Part shown: positions 47,690 to 58,636 of the stretch, piece after piece
Layout: each line of letters starts with the position of its first letter
Position numbering within the stretch: position 1 is the first letter of the stretch
Origin: Mesorhabditis belari
Lineage: Eukaryota; Nematoda; Chromadorea; Rhabditida; Rhabditidae
Length of the DNA stretch: 64,000 nucleotides
Assembly: GCA_958450365.1 (NCBI GenBank)
Contig: CAUEEP010000627.1
Location: 124,001-188,000, forward strand
Reading direction: 5' to 3'
The notes under the pieces: model-generated
Seen by the model: the letters and a program-made list of their open reading frames with translations, nothing else
Told to the model about the DNA's origin: nothing
Database searches by the model: none
Program-made: the position numbers and the translations under genes

Positions 47690-47870
47690 CACGATTGATT
47701 TGGCACTTGTTTTCTTCTCTGGCATGGAAAAAACGCTTGGCTTTTGATTTGGCTTTTGATTTGGCTTTCGACTTGGTTTTTGACTTGGATTTTGATTTGG
47801 CTTTTGATTTGGTTTTTGACTTAGCTTTTGACTTACCTTTTTACTCGGCTTTTCACTTAACTTAAAGCCT
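47690..47870 (-). repeat. 12-bp minisatellite coding (S/N)QKP units
   Basis: GGCTTTTGATTT/GGCTTTCGACTT units in tandem. On the minus strand they read open as QKPNQKPNQNPSQKP. No splice context or start to make it a gene; may be noncoding. Confidence 0.5.
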
Positions 47871-47884
47871 TTGTATTTCCTCTT

Positions 47885-47950
47885 TCTTCTAGATACCGGA
47901 ATGGTTAGTGCAATTGCCTGGAAAGCAAAAGACCAAAAGTTCAATCGCTC
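47885..47950 (+). other. tRNA-like sequence, degenerate
   Basis: GGAATGGTTAGTGC (D-arm) and AAAAGTTCAATCGC (weak T-arm) around TTGCCTGGAAAGCAA. Stems do not close. Probably tRNA-derived. Confidence 0.35.
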
Positions 47951-47999
47951 TCCACAAATCTTTCTTTACATTCCTTGCTTTATTATCAAAATACATTGC

Positions 48000-48520
48000 T
48001 GATCAACTTTGCTTCTCTCTAACTGTACACTTTATTACAAAATTTGATTACAGAGTCAAAATTTATTGATGAAAAACAATGTGCCAACTGTCGGACTGCC
48101 CTGTTTCACCGAATTACTCCTCTCTTTTGGTTGTTTCCATTCGTGATTGATCATTTTATTCGGTCTTGTCTCAATCACTTCATCGATCCTCTTGCAAGTG
48201 CTTCGCCAGTTTTCCAGTGAATCTTTTGACTAAACACAATAACACCTCCTCGTGCGCTCAGTTCTACTTTGAACCCAAGGCACGTGCGAGGTAAGTAATC
48301 TTTAAACTTGACTCAGACCCAGATTTGGCATTGTCTTGTGCTTTGTGCTCAAAAATGTAAACACATCCCTTCCGGCGCACTGAATTCTCGATTTTTCTCG
48401 TGGCAACAGTCTGCTTCCGAGAAAAAAATGATGCATTCAGTGCACCAGAAAAGGTGAGTTTACGCTTTTGAGCAGTCCAAGGAACAAGCTAGGAACTTTA
48501 CAGGAAGTAACTCTACAGGA
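48000..48520. other. Stretch with nothing recognised
   Basis: No gene supported. Pieces such as AGTGCACCAGAAAGG recur here, at 625, 36295, 49185 and 15600; these are short dispersed motifs. Confidence 0.35.
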
Positions 48521-48524
48521 AGTA

Positions 48525-49044
48525 TTGGGTTGGGGAGAATGAGTCGGCGCCGAAAATCAAAGAAATTTCTAAAACTTATAGCAGACTTTGTCAAATGATA
48601 TGCGTTTGATATCCGTAGAAGGGTAACTAATTCTCTACAAAATAATATTTAAAAGAGAACTCAAACAGCGCCTCAACTCAACAAAGGATCATTTTTTCAC
48701 AAAATCGATAAACTGTTATCTAGAGTAAACGGTTGGAGGGATCTTCCTGAAAATTTGGTAACTTATGTAATTGAGTGTGCTCTATCTTTTTTATATAAAC
48801 ACCAAAGGAGGTTTATGTGGAAGAAACTGTTCAAGCAATGAGTCGGACTTTTTGTCATTTTGATTAGCTGTGTTTGGGAATCCATAAAATCCCAAAAAAG
48901 AAAAGCTTTGTGGAATCTCTCAAAAGCCATTTTGTAAAGAAATAGTGGACCATTTTGATGAAACAAAACGTGTATTTAAAGAAGGTTTTATGGGTGCAAA
49001 AAGTTTCTTTAAATTTCGGCGCCGACTCATTCTCCCCAACCCAA
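48525..49044. mobile_element. Mariner-type deletion derivative or MITE
   Basis: 520 bp flanked by TA (48523-48524, 49045-49046). Perfect inverted ends TTGGGTTGGGGAGAATGAGT, continuing through CGGCGCCGAAA, about 32 bp. The interior has no intact transposase. Confidence 0.85.
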
Positions 49045-49319
49045 TAACTCTACAGTCGGCTAGTAAACTACTTAGGTAATCAGTAGAGGTGTGTTTTGTG
49101 TCCATTGGAAACAAGCCTTTCCTGGTGCAGTGAATTCTTCATTTTTCTCATGACAACGATTGATATCAAGAGATAAATAAAGAATTTAGTGCACCAGAAA
49201 GGGTGTGTTTAAACTTGTTAAGCCCAAAGTTTAAAGTTTCAGCAGGCTAGACTGTGATGCTATTGATTCAGCGTTTTCCGAGGTGCACTTGCAGTCCAAA
49301 TCTGAAGCTACAGGAAAGC

Positions 49320-49390
49320 ATAAGACCCATTGGTAAAGCGTTCATCCGGTAAGCGAGAGGTCGCTGGTTCGAATCCCAGCGCCGACCATA
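49320..49390 (+). other. tRNA-like sequence
   Basis: GGTAAAGCGTTCATCCGGTAAGCG followed by a good T-arm GCTGGTTCGAATCCCAGC. The 3' acceptor half (GCCGACC) finds no partner at the 5' side, so it is a tRNA-derived fragment. Confidence 0.45.
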
Positions 49391-49529
49391 TCAGCCTCAA
49401 CTCATAAAAGGACCGGCGTTTCCAACTCTACCGTAATCCAGCTATCTCGTTAGATCAGTAAGGGTAAGGATTACGGTAAGTAGCTCAGTTGGACACACTT
49501 TGTGTAGGACTGGGACTCAGACTGGGACT

Positions 49530-49602
49530 GTGCGCCGCTGGAGTTGAACCCGCGATCTCTCGCTTTTCGATCGCTCTACCGCTGAGCTACGACGCAACTG
49601 GT
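49530..49602 (-). other. tRNA-like sequence
   Basis: Minus strand GCGTCGTAGCTCAGCGGTAGAGCG is a very good D-arm with box A; CGCGGGTTCAACTCCAGCG is a T-arm with an imperfect stem. The anticodon stem GATCG...GATC is plausible with loop around AAAAGCG. Acceptor GCGTCG/CGGCGC pairs poorly. Could be a pseudo-tRNA or SINE head. Confidence 0.45.
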
Positions 49603-49693
49603 CCTACTGCCGCTAGAAGGCCTTACCGCCTTACTCTTCACCAATTGTGTTACTTCAAAACAAAAGCTAAGAGGATTATTTCCCAAAACTTAC

Positions 49694-52442
49694 CCAATAG
49701 CCTGAATGTTGCACTGGAATTATGGAGGTGAACGTTGATCTATCTTTCACAAAATCTTCATCGAAATCCTTTCCCCACTCTTTCCAATTCGGACGATTTT
49801 GAGAAAGATCATTGTTTTGAGCCTGGAAATGCAAAAATTGATCAGAATTTGACTCTAATTTACACTGCAATACTAGATCTGTATTCATTTTCCCCCCAAT
49901 TTTGTTCTCAAAAGCTCTCACCACAACACTTGAGTCGCTTCTCCCTTTTGTTTGTGACGAAAAACCGTTTACTGCCCTCAGTTCAATTTTGAGTTCAGTC
50001 TGAAATGTTTTTCTTTGTGCTTACGGTTTAATAAGATCACAATACTATATTATCATACCTCTAAACGGTCAATGTCAAGTGACGCACCGAAAATCGGTTT
50101 CAAATAATGAGCACTGTCTTGGATAAATTTCTGGCAAAAATTTGCCGACGTTTCTCCACTCAATTCTAATGACTCCAATTTCTTTGCGTAGTTCTTTATC
50201 GAATTTTGGAGTAAGCATTTGACTTTATTGCGATCAGCAGACCAAATCTGAAGCTTTTGCAAGTCTAGGTGAATAAAGTCCAAATCTAAAGTCTAGCTAA
50301 CATTTGAACCATACCTTTGTCGAGACATCTTTCTGAAATTTTGCCAAATCGTTCCTCAAAAGATTGTCGGCTTGAATTCCTAAAAATCTCTCTGCTTTTA
50401 GATTTCTTTTGCGAAAGAAACCCGTAGCTGTTGACAACATCTCAAAGAGTTCCGAATCATCAAGCTCTTTTAGATCCAGTTCCCCATTTTCAAATGAATG
50501 TGAGCAACAAGGTGATTGATCTGTTGACGTTGTAGCCTCCATTTGTTTAGGCTGAAAATTGGTGATTCATAGATGAAGTATTGGAGTCTTGATACTCTAA
50601 CCGACCTTGACTAAGACTCCATGAAGTCAAGGTCAAGTCTGACACCGGTTCAAGGCTTGTAAGTCAGCCAGGGAGGTTCAGTTACGGCCAGTTACGGCCA
50701 GTTACTACCAGTTACTGCCAGTTCTTACCAGTTCTGCCAGTTACAGTTACTATTACCAATCTGGCCAGGTACGGTAAGGCCAAAAGACCATAGGTTCAGC
50801 CTTCGTCTAAGATTGATTTTTGAAAAGTTCTGGGAGTTCAGCTAGGTTTAGGCAAGAAACTGAGATCTGGTCCAAGTAAAATTGCTTTCAGAACTGAAGA
50901 TAAATTCCAGCAGAGCCTCGAGTCTAGCTACTTTACTTTCGTTTGACTTTTCAACTTTCTTTTCTTGGTCAAGTCAACTCTGACCTGTCCTAGGGCTCAT
51001 CTTCATTTTTGAGGTGCTACAAATCATCAATCCTTGTATTCTTCAACTCACCAAGTCTTTCACCGAGTGCTCAGAGAGATAAGCCAAAAATTCGTCACGC
51101 TCACTATCGGGCAAAGAAATTTGCAAAGCTAAGCAAACCTCCGTAAAAAAGAAAACATTTTCTTCGTAGAGAAAATCTGACTAAAATTTTTGTTTACTTA
51201 TCAAATTTCTAAAACTTACAGCCGATTTTTTAAAAAATTCGATCCAAATCGTTTTCAGCTTTTCCTTTAACAGCTCTTCAAGCACTTCTTTAGTATCATA
51301 TTTTGATAGATTGTTTAAAAAGAGGTGAAGTTGGACTTGTGAAATATCTAATAAAACGGGAAAAGCTTCTTGAGATAAAGGTGATTGTTGAAAGACCTAA
51401 AAAAAAGATAATTTTGAAGAAAACTTATTCAAACTTCTTCAATCGATGAAAAAAGGCTTAGAGCATTGGCGGTGAGCAAGGATTTTTGATATTCACCTTC
51501 CTGAAAGTAAATCTTTTTTTAGAATCTCCTAAAAGTTATCGTAATCCATAACTCTGAGCAAGTTACCGTCATCCTGGCTGAGTTTCCGTCTTGATCAAGC
51601 TACCCTAATCCTAGACAGGTTGCCCATAACTCTGACCAAGTACCGTAATCCTGGCTAAGTTTCCGTTTTGATCAAACTACCCTAATCCTAGACAGGTTGC
51701 CCATAACTCTGACCAAGTACCGTCATCCTGGCTGAGTTTCCGTCTTGATCAAGCTACCGTATTCCTAGACAAATTGCCCATAACTCTGACCAAGTACCGT
51801 AATCCTGGCTAAGTTTCCGTTTTGATCAAACTACCCTAATCCTAGACAGGTTGCCCATAACTCTGACCAAGTACCGTAATCCTGGCTAAGTTTCCGTCGT
51901 GTTCAAGCTACCGTACTCCTAGACAAGTTGCCCATAACTCTGAGCAAGTTACCGTCATCCTGGCTGAGTTTCCGTCTTGAGCAAGCTACCCTAATCCTAA
52001 TCAAGTTAGAAACCCAGGTCAATCTACCGTAATCCCAAATAGATAATTCTGAAAATTCACCTCTCCCTTTCGAATCGTCAAACATTTCCACTTCAGTCTC
52101 TTTCTCTCCGTCAACACAGTCTCATCGATTTTTTGACAAAGATAATCCTAAATCAAGACTATCCAACAAATTCCATAAGTAAAACCTTTTGTTTTTCAAA
52201 GCTTTCTGTGAAAGTTCGATCAATAAGTGAACTCTGGAAATCTTCCAGAAGAGAATTCATAAAGTAGAAGAGATATTTCTCTGGGAACCCTCCCGCTTCA
52301 CACCAATAGATGAATTCTTGAAGGAGATCGGTGGCCAGATTCGAGATTTCTTTTGCGTTGATATCCTTGAATAGCTTAAATATTATCGTTAAACCTTTAG
52401 GGCCTTTGTGGTGACTTTAGCAGGCGTATTAGCTTGATTCAT
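49694..52442 (-). CDS. Gene E: unrecognised helical protein, 3' end not found
   Basis: Nine exons: 52395-52442, 52186-52365, 52061-52147, 51435-51500, 51220-51396, 51052-51180, 50315-50551, 50059-50292, 49694-49999; 488 aa so far, starting MNQANTPAKVTTKALK. No stop was found before the donor at 49693, so a further exon must lie left, perhaps past the tRNA-like repeats. Sequence looks mostly helical (TDLLQEFIYWCEAGGFPEKY, LEELLKEKLKTIWIEFFKK) with an acidic stretch KELDDSELFEMLS. No family recognised. One junction is odd: keeping frame between 50315-50551 and 50059-50292 needs an intron of only 22 nt (50293-50314), otherwise a frameshift. The intron 51501-52060 is a 77-bp tandem repeat array. 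Same strand as genes M, F, G and A-C. Confidence 0.55.
50600..50990. repeat. Degenerate simple repeats in an intron of gene E
   Basis: CCAGTTAC(G/T)(G/A)CCAGTTAC units at 50685-50740 and AAGTCAAGGTC motifs around. Noncoding. Confidence 0.5.
51540..52020. repeat. 77-bp tandem repeat in an intron of gene E
   Basis: GCCCATAACTCTGACCAAGT starts near 51622, 51699, 51776, 51853 and 51929, a period of 76-77 bp, with partial units at each end, about six copies. Each unit carries TACCGTAATCCTGG, the motif scattered in other introns. Confidence 0.8.
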
Positions 52443-52626
52443 TTCATTCACAACTACACAGCCTCGTTACAGGTTACTGTAGATCAAGTATTTAGTCAAT
52501 GATCGTTCAAAGTCTTGAATGAATCAAGTACCGTAATCCCTGGGAAGTTACCGTAATCCCGGGAGGGCTATCGTAATCCCGGGCAAGTTACCGTAGTCCC
52601 AGCAAGCTACCGTAATCCCGGACCAG

Positions 52627-53551
52627 TTACGTAACCCTCTTCTTCTTAAAGCTTGGATCCTGAGCCCATTGCTGTTTACTAGTTTAAGATGGGTAAATTT
52701 CTATCTCCAACTCCAACTCCAACTCCAAACCTCCAAAAGCCGCTCAAAAATCATTCTCTTTTCTTCGCGCTTCGCAGAAATCTTTTGAAGCATCTTGAAG
52801 GCATCCGTTTCAACTGAAATCGAATTTTCGGAAACAAACTAAATGACTTACCCAAACTACAAGCTTTCATTTCATCGTCTTCAGATAGCAACAGATTACT
52901 GTAATTGGATACAATTTCAAAAAATAATGCCAACTACCACAGAGGTCCAGAGACATCCTTTGAAAGATCCATAGTTGACTTTTCGTTGGACAAATTTTGA
53001 TTCAAAGCCGTCAACGAAGAATATTTGGTGAGAAAAGAAGTAGCGAAAGACAAAATTTCTTCAAATTCTTTGTCCATTTTGATTTGTTTTTGTTTCGAAT
53101 CATCGTTTGTGACTTGTTTTTCAGAATTTGATAGAATTTTGATCGGTTTTGGCTTGATTCCAAATGAAAAACGATGTCTTCTTGGTCTTTTTCGATCTGT
53201 TTCGATCACGAAATGTCGATATGTTTTATCGTTTTTTGACTGAGCATTCGAACACTTCGTTTCCCGCATTTTCTTCTTTTGGAGATCAAGAATCTTCTGA
53301 AAACAGTGCAAAATTAATCGATTTCTAAAGAATTGAAAATTTTTTATTGTTTATGTTTAGATTAAAACATTTTTGACTCAACCTGCCAGTGATTACTATC
53401 AGGAAACAAGTCTGGTTCGGTAATCGACTTGAAAGTGCTTAAAAACATCCATCTGTGCTGTCTTTAAGAGAGATTATCGTTGATTAACCTTGCCTGGGCA
53501 GTTAGCAGTTGCCTTTTGAAAGTTAACATTTGATACTTCTACATCTTTACC
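52627..53551 (-). CDS. Gene M copy 2: unrecognised basic protein, 5' end not found
   Basis: Six exons: 53489-53551, 53383-53457, 52938-53296, 52852-52898, 52731-52813, 52627-52671, giving 223 aa in frame to a TAA stop; last exon is the least certain. The start exon was not found; a tRNA-derived repeat lies just upstream (53581-53702). The protein begins GKDVEVSN..., has a very basic patch (DRKRPRRHRFSFG, nuclear-localisation-like) and ends in charged helix (QKISAKREEKRMIFERLLE). No family recognised. A decayed copy lies at 22608-23385. Both copies sit immediately left of a GTPase unit (A and C), so the M gene was probably duplicated together with them. Confidence 0.55.
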
Positions 53552-53580
53552 CTGTCAAAAAGTTAATATGCAAATTAATT

Positions 53581-53702
53581 GGAACTAGGGCAGATCAAAA
53601 AGCGCTGCCGGCACTTGAACCCGCCACCTTACGCTTACCGATCAACTTCGCTAATTATTACGCCACAACGTACTTGGTCTCCCTTCCTCGAGAGGGAGTC
53701 AA
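53581..53702 (-). repeat. tRNA-derived SINE-like repeat
   Basis: Minus strand: CCCTCTCGAGGAAGGGAG at the head, then GTTGTGGCGTAATAATTAGC (box A) and GGTGGCGGGTTCAAGTGCCGG (box B), and tail GATCTGCCCTAGTTCC. Head and tail match the right half of 8221-8478. Confidence 0.65.
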
Positions 53703-54353
53703 CTCTTTGACTTCTTACTTCATCATTGAATTTCAGCATATTTTACCCAGATTTTGATGTTGTTTTGAATAAATTTAAACTAGAATGAATGAGTCTGAGC
53801 CATTTATAATATTTTCCTATTTTTATCTATCAAAAGAAATTCTGGGGAGAATTTAGATCTATCCTGATTGTTTGGCGGGGAAATGATGCAAAAATACCTA
53901 TTTTAGATTTGAACCGGCTTTGAAAATTGTCTTCATGAGTCGACTTCTATCAGCCCCAGATAGTGTAGTAGTTAGTACCCGCGTCCGTCACATGTAAGGC
54001 CCGGGTTCCACTCCCGACCAGGAAATCGGTTCGATTCTTTTTTGGCTTTTATCAAGTTTTTCAAGTAAAAGTTGTTCAGATTAGTTTTCAATCCAATTTC
54101 ATTGCATAAGTTAAGCTTGAAAGCTCCTGATCTTCATCCACAACTTTTCAAAGTTTATGAGATTTACATTTATTGTTTTAGATGGCGGAGTAATGAGGAA
54201 GTGCGTGGTATTTGATTCAGTGATGCTGAAAAACTTAACTCAGCAAGCTTTTCAAAAAGTTAGAAAGAATAGGCAAAAGATAAGAAAACGGAAATTGCTT
54301 TTGCTTTTTTGCTTTTGCTTTTGCAAGAATATAAATGATAAAACATGACTCAC
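53703..54353. other. Mostly unassigned; contains a tRNA-like sequence
   Basis: At 53958-54027 AGTGTAGTAGTTAGTACCCGCG and CCCGGGTTCCACTCCCG resemble D- and T-arms with a CAC (Val) anticodon reading, but acceptor arms do not pair. Nothing else recognised. Confidence 0.4.
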
Positions 54354-54558
54354 CGCAACCTTTTCCCCGATCCTTTTCCATTTCTCTTTCATCACCACTT
54401 CTCTCACCAAATCAATAGTTTCCAAACGAATATTTTCCCTTTTTTTCTTTAACAAATATTCTCTAGTAGGCTCCAGACTCTAAGAAATTTCTAAGAATTA
54501 GATTTTTCTTTTAATAAACCTTGAAAAACTCGTCCAGATCATAAAAATCAATATCCAT
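54354..54558 (-). CDS. Gene F: short unrecognised coding exons
   Basis: Exons 54520-54558 (MDIDFYDLDEFFK) and 54354-54479 (SLEPTREYLLKKKREN and onward to KWKRIGEKVA) join in phase 0. A further acceptor at about 54231 would add only two codons before a stop (VAHH). Short acidic start then basic helix. No family recognised. It lies between gene M and the gene G remnant on the same strand, and could be the tail of either. Low confidence. Confidence 0.35.
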
Positions 54559-54599
54559 TTGAGTAGTTTGTCAAGTAGAAGCTTTAGAAATTAGAATTA

Positions 54600-55411
54600 G
54601 AAAGCAAAGCAGCAAATTGTTGACAAAATTTGAGAGAGAACGGACTCGTGTCACGTGGATTCTTATCAAAAAAGTGGTTCACTTTGCAACCAAAATCATG
54701 AAAACTTGAAAAAACCTTGCGCAAGAGCTGAAAACCTTGCGCAAGCAGAGTTCAAAACTTTGAATCGGTAAACTCTTGTTGATCCGCTTTTAATAGGAAA
54801 CCTTTTTTTGACGGAAATTTTATTGAAATCAAATTTATTTCCAAGGTCAATTTTGAAAAACAAATTCTTTTTGATGAAAAACGTTCAACGCTAAGTTTTC
54901 TAATTCGATTTGAGAAAAGGAAAAAAATCACGTAAGAAAAAACATTTACTGGCTGATTTTATCAAAAAACAGAACGCCAGTTGCGGCCAAAATATCCGGC
55001 AATGGAAAGATCGACTGATCTTCAGAAAATTAACAGAAAATTCTTCTAGAATTTTACTGAATATAACAAGAATAACAACAATAGTCAAAACAACAAAAAA
55101 ACAGTTAAATCTCAAAGTTTCCTCCTCCAGGACTTTTCCAGCAACCCAATATCTAGTACAGTAAAACCTTGTTAGTAGAAAACTCTTTAGTAAATAAAGT
55201 TATTTATTGAATATAATTATTTAGTAAATATAGTTATTTATTGAATATAGTTATTTAGTAAATAGGTTTTCTAGCACCCTTTGACAAAAAACAAATTGAC
55301 ATTCAATTAAACTTCAATAGTCAATAGATTTTTCGATCTCCCTTGAGTCATTTACTAACGAGGTTTGTATTGTATTTAGTAACCGATTTTTCGTGTATTT
55401 CCCTAGTTTAC
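54600..55411. other. Stretch without a supported gene
   Basis: 54905-55115 is open on both strands in places but without splice context. 55190-55270 is an AT-rich tandem of TAGTTATTTATTGAATATA units. Confidence 0.4.
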
Positions 55412-55769
55412 CTTGTGTTTGTAATACTCCTCCAAAACTGTGATCAAAGTCGAGTGTTTTTCGTTTGGAATAGAGAGCTTCAACGTATCACACGCCTTTC
55501 GATAGTGATTTAAAACGTCCGCTTGAGCGAAACCGTGATTTGGCTAAATATGTAAGTTGAGACTTCGAAAAACTTTGAATTCACCAGCAGAGAAATGACG
55601 TCAATCCATTGATTCACGAAGATTCGATTCATCAATTTGCGAAGCTCACAATGTTTGCCATACTTTTGCAGAGTTGAGAAGAAAAATTGTCATCGACTCT
55701 TCGAAATTCAACAAGTTTTGCAATTTCTTGCTTTGTGATTCTTTTCGATCCAATCACTTTTTCGAAATC
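55412..55769 (-). pseudogene. Gene G: remnant of another GTPase-family tail
   Basis: Two exons match gene A exons 26035-26220 and 25614-25739. Exon 55585-55769 reads ITKQEIAKLVEFRRVDD and, in a second frame, QKYGKHCELRKLMNRIFVNQ, aligning with the gene A exon across a shift. It is 185 nt long where genes A, B and C all have 186. Exon 55412-55543 reads PNHGFAQADVLNHYRKACD, aligning with PNKGFGERDTLNEYERVR. No further exons on either side. It abuts the left end of unit C. Confidence 0.7.
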
Positions 55770-56869
55770 CTTAAATTTTTCAGTCTTACACCAAGAGATC
55801 GATTGACAAACTTTGACAGATCCCAAGATCTGGTTAGAGCCCAGACTTGGCAGAACCTGGACCTTGACTCTGGATCTCTTGGCCTGATTGACCTCATTTA
55901 TAGACTCTAGAGTCCGGTTGGAACGCTGTCATGAAACTGGCTTCTGACCGAGCTCTGGCCCGGCCTTACAATTAGCTCGATTTTACAGGGTAGAACCCCA
56001 AAGTAAAATGACAATAAAGCACTAAATGACAACAATATTTTGGCTTTTTTGGACCGGCTTTGAAGTTTTCTTCTAACTATGCTATGCCAAAGCTGGCCTG
56101 GTCTTACAATCAGATTGGTTCTACAGAACTTAGAGTCCAGATAGAGCAACCCTAACGGTTATAGCCGAAAGTGTCTTAATCGCTCATCTTTAAATATTTT
56201 TAACTAAAAGCAGAATTAAAACTGAAAAAAATACAAGAAAAATCAAATCAAATCAAATGCAAAAGTATGACTAAAATCAAATGAAATCGAATCGAAACCT
56301 CATCCAAAACAATAAACTCAAAAATTTATTAAAGCTTGCTTAATGGTGAAAATCCTGCATTTCCTCAGCTCGTTTTTCGAATTTCTCTATTTCTTGGTCA
56401 GAGTCAGTTCTTTGACTCGATCTTGACCCAGATTGGTGATAGTTTATCGCTTGTGGATGCTTTCGATACTGTGACGTCGTTCCATATGAGTTAGCTATAA
56501 AATGATGATTTACAGGGATTTTCTTATCAAATATTGGTTTATTGGCTAAATTTTAGAACTGTTTTTAGATTTCTTACTGGCTGAAGCATAGAACCTTAAC
56601 AATGGTATTATTTGAAAACAGAAAGCTAAGGACAAGTTTATTTAGTGTTTTGATAATGGTTTGATTGGTATGAAATGTCACTATTTTTCCGATTCTTGAA
56701 ACTCGTAAACAAATAAAGTCAAGAACACTTTTCTTAAAACAATGAAACCGGGTTTCCCCACTTTTTGCTATTTCGAAATTCTGTCAACTTTTGGCTATTG
56801 AAAATCTGCCACTTGGACATCTGTGACACGTTATATTGCACGAACAAGAACATAATGGCCTCTAGTGTT

Positions 56870-57960
56870 CAGCTAATATTAAAAATGTGGAAGGAGAAGC
56901 TCTGGGGATAAACGAAGACAAACTGAGGAGTCTTCCAGCAGTTCAGCCGGATAATGCCAACGTGCTAGAAATTTTTCAAACCAACGGGCTTCCTTCCCAA
57001 TAACAAAAGAGTACCAACTCCACAGAGCTGGACAGAAGAAATACCGATAGTCCTCCCAGCCGAAATCAGAGCAGCCATCGCCACCACCAAGACTGGAACA
57101 GCACCAGGGTCAGGGTGAGAGGCAAGGACAGTCCTGCTCTACAAGAAAGGAGACAAAGAAGATATCGGAAACTACAGGCCAATATCTCTGCTATCGGTCC
57201 TGTACAAGCTTTACACGAAGATTCTCCAACAACGAATAGAGCGGCAACTCGACGACTACCAGCCAGTGGAGCAGGCCGGCTTCCGCAAGAACTTCTCGGT
57301 GATTGACCACTTGCAAGCCGTCACCCAACTGATCGAAAAAACACGAAAATTCTGAATGCCACTCATCCTGGTGTTCGTCGATTACAAGAAGGCATTCGAC
57401 TCAGTGGAACACGGCGCAGTGACACAAGCTCTTCTTGACGCAGGGATTGACCTCGGATATATCCACGCCATACAGGGCGGCTACACGGAGACTACCACCA
57501 CCATCAAGATGTTCGAGAGGGAAGTCCACATCCCGATCAAGCGCAAGGCCACGACACAGACCACCGAACGAGCCCTGAGAACGACGCATCGAGCCCTTGA
57601 AAGGAACTCCTCAGGCACAATAGGAAGACGCAGCTCGACCAAGACCTAAGAAGTACGGATATGCGCCGGCTCTCGGGATTCAGAGATCCAGTGGAAGTGA
57701 TCGAGAGAAAAAGACTCAGATGGGCCGGCCACGTAGAACAGACGACAGGTGGACGATACGGATCACATAGTGGCTACCACGAGACCAGAAGAGGCCCATC
57801 GGAAGACCAGCAACGAGGTGGAGCACAAGAGTGACACAAGACGTCGAACCAGAAACAACCAAGATAGGAAACGCTGGGTGACAACGCTGGGTGACAACAG
57901 CAAGGGATAGAGAAATTTGGAAGCAGGTTGTGATCTGCGCAAATAGGAACACCTAAGTGC
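56870..57960 (+). mobile_element. RTE-type retrotransposon fragment
   Basis: Reverse-transcriptase blocks: VLLYKKGDKEDIGNYRPISL (about 57130-57190), EQAGFRKNFSVIDHLQAV, LILVFVDYKKAFDSVEH (about 57361-57412), then after a gap RLRWAGHVE (about 57715) and the C-terminal end. The stretch with the catalytic YxDD box is deleted, and a TGA interrupts between TRKF and MPLIL (57354). Base composition is clearly more GC-rich than the surroundings, as for a recently arrived element. Confidence 0.75.
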
Positions 57961-58454
57961 GAAGACAGATAAAAAAATGACTTAACAGAAACAACAGCCT
58001 GAATTAAAAGACTTAACAGAGGTAACAGACATCCAGAAATGACAACGCGTTTCAATCAGCGCCGCTTATCTTTCTTGATGCAAGCGCAAATCGTTTTTAC
58101 TCTTTACTTTGTGACAAAGGATGAAAATGAATTCTAACTCTCAACTTTCAGTGAAAATGTCTGCGAATGTGAAAATGTCTTAAACTTGCGCCTTCCGATA
58201 ACTACTGATTCCGAGTGATGAGCAATGGTTTGATCACTAAACGCTCGATTTCGAATATGATGTGTCAAAAAGTGGCTTGCGGATTAGTTCGCATTAAAAC
58301 CAAAAACCAAAAAAGGCATCTGGTCTTTGCCAGTAAAATGAGCTCAGAGTATCCAAAATAATGGAAAATATTGATAATGATTGCATGTAAAAGACTGAAA
58401 AAATCAGTTGTTTATTTTTAGCGACATTTCATACTCATCAACCCCATAACCAAG

Positions 58455-58628
58455 TTAGTTATTAAGCAATTGCCTGCCTGAATTGCGGATGATTGGAACC
58501 TTCGGGAAAGAGGATATTTCCCTCGATTTGTTCCCATCTTCCAGCCTCCTAAATGTCTCGGCTTGTCGTTGTTTCCCCTCATTTTCTCTTCGCTCCCGTT
58601 CTTCCCGTTCTCGCTTCTGAATTAAATT
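58455..58628 (-). pseudogene. Stranded last exon of gene C
   Basis: Matches gene A's final exon (NLIQKREREERERREN ... RQLLNN stop) after a TTTCCAAG acceptor. The donor that should feed it is changed (next entry), so it is probably no longer used, although its frame is still open. Confidence 0.5.
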
Positions 58629-58636
58629 CTTGGAAA

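Noticed and set aside
49320..49612. Two tRNA genes
   Set aside because: D- and T-arms look good but acceptor stems do not pair. Similar defective sequences recur across the window, so they are treated as tRNA-derived repeats.
51540..52020. Regular repeats suggesting a CRISPR-like array
   Set aside because: Whole 77-bp units repeat with no distinct spacers, and they lie in an intron of a eukaryotic gene.
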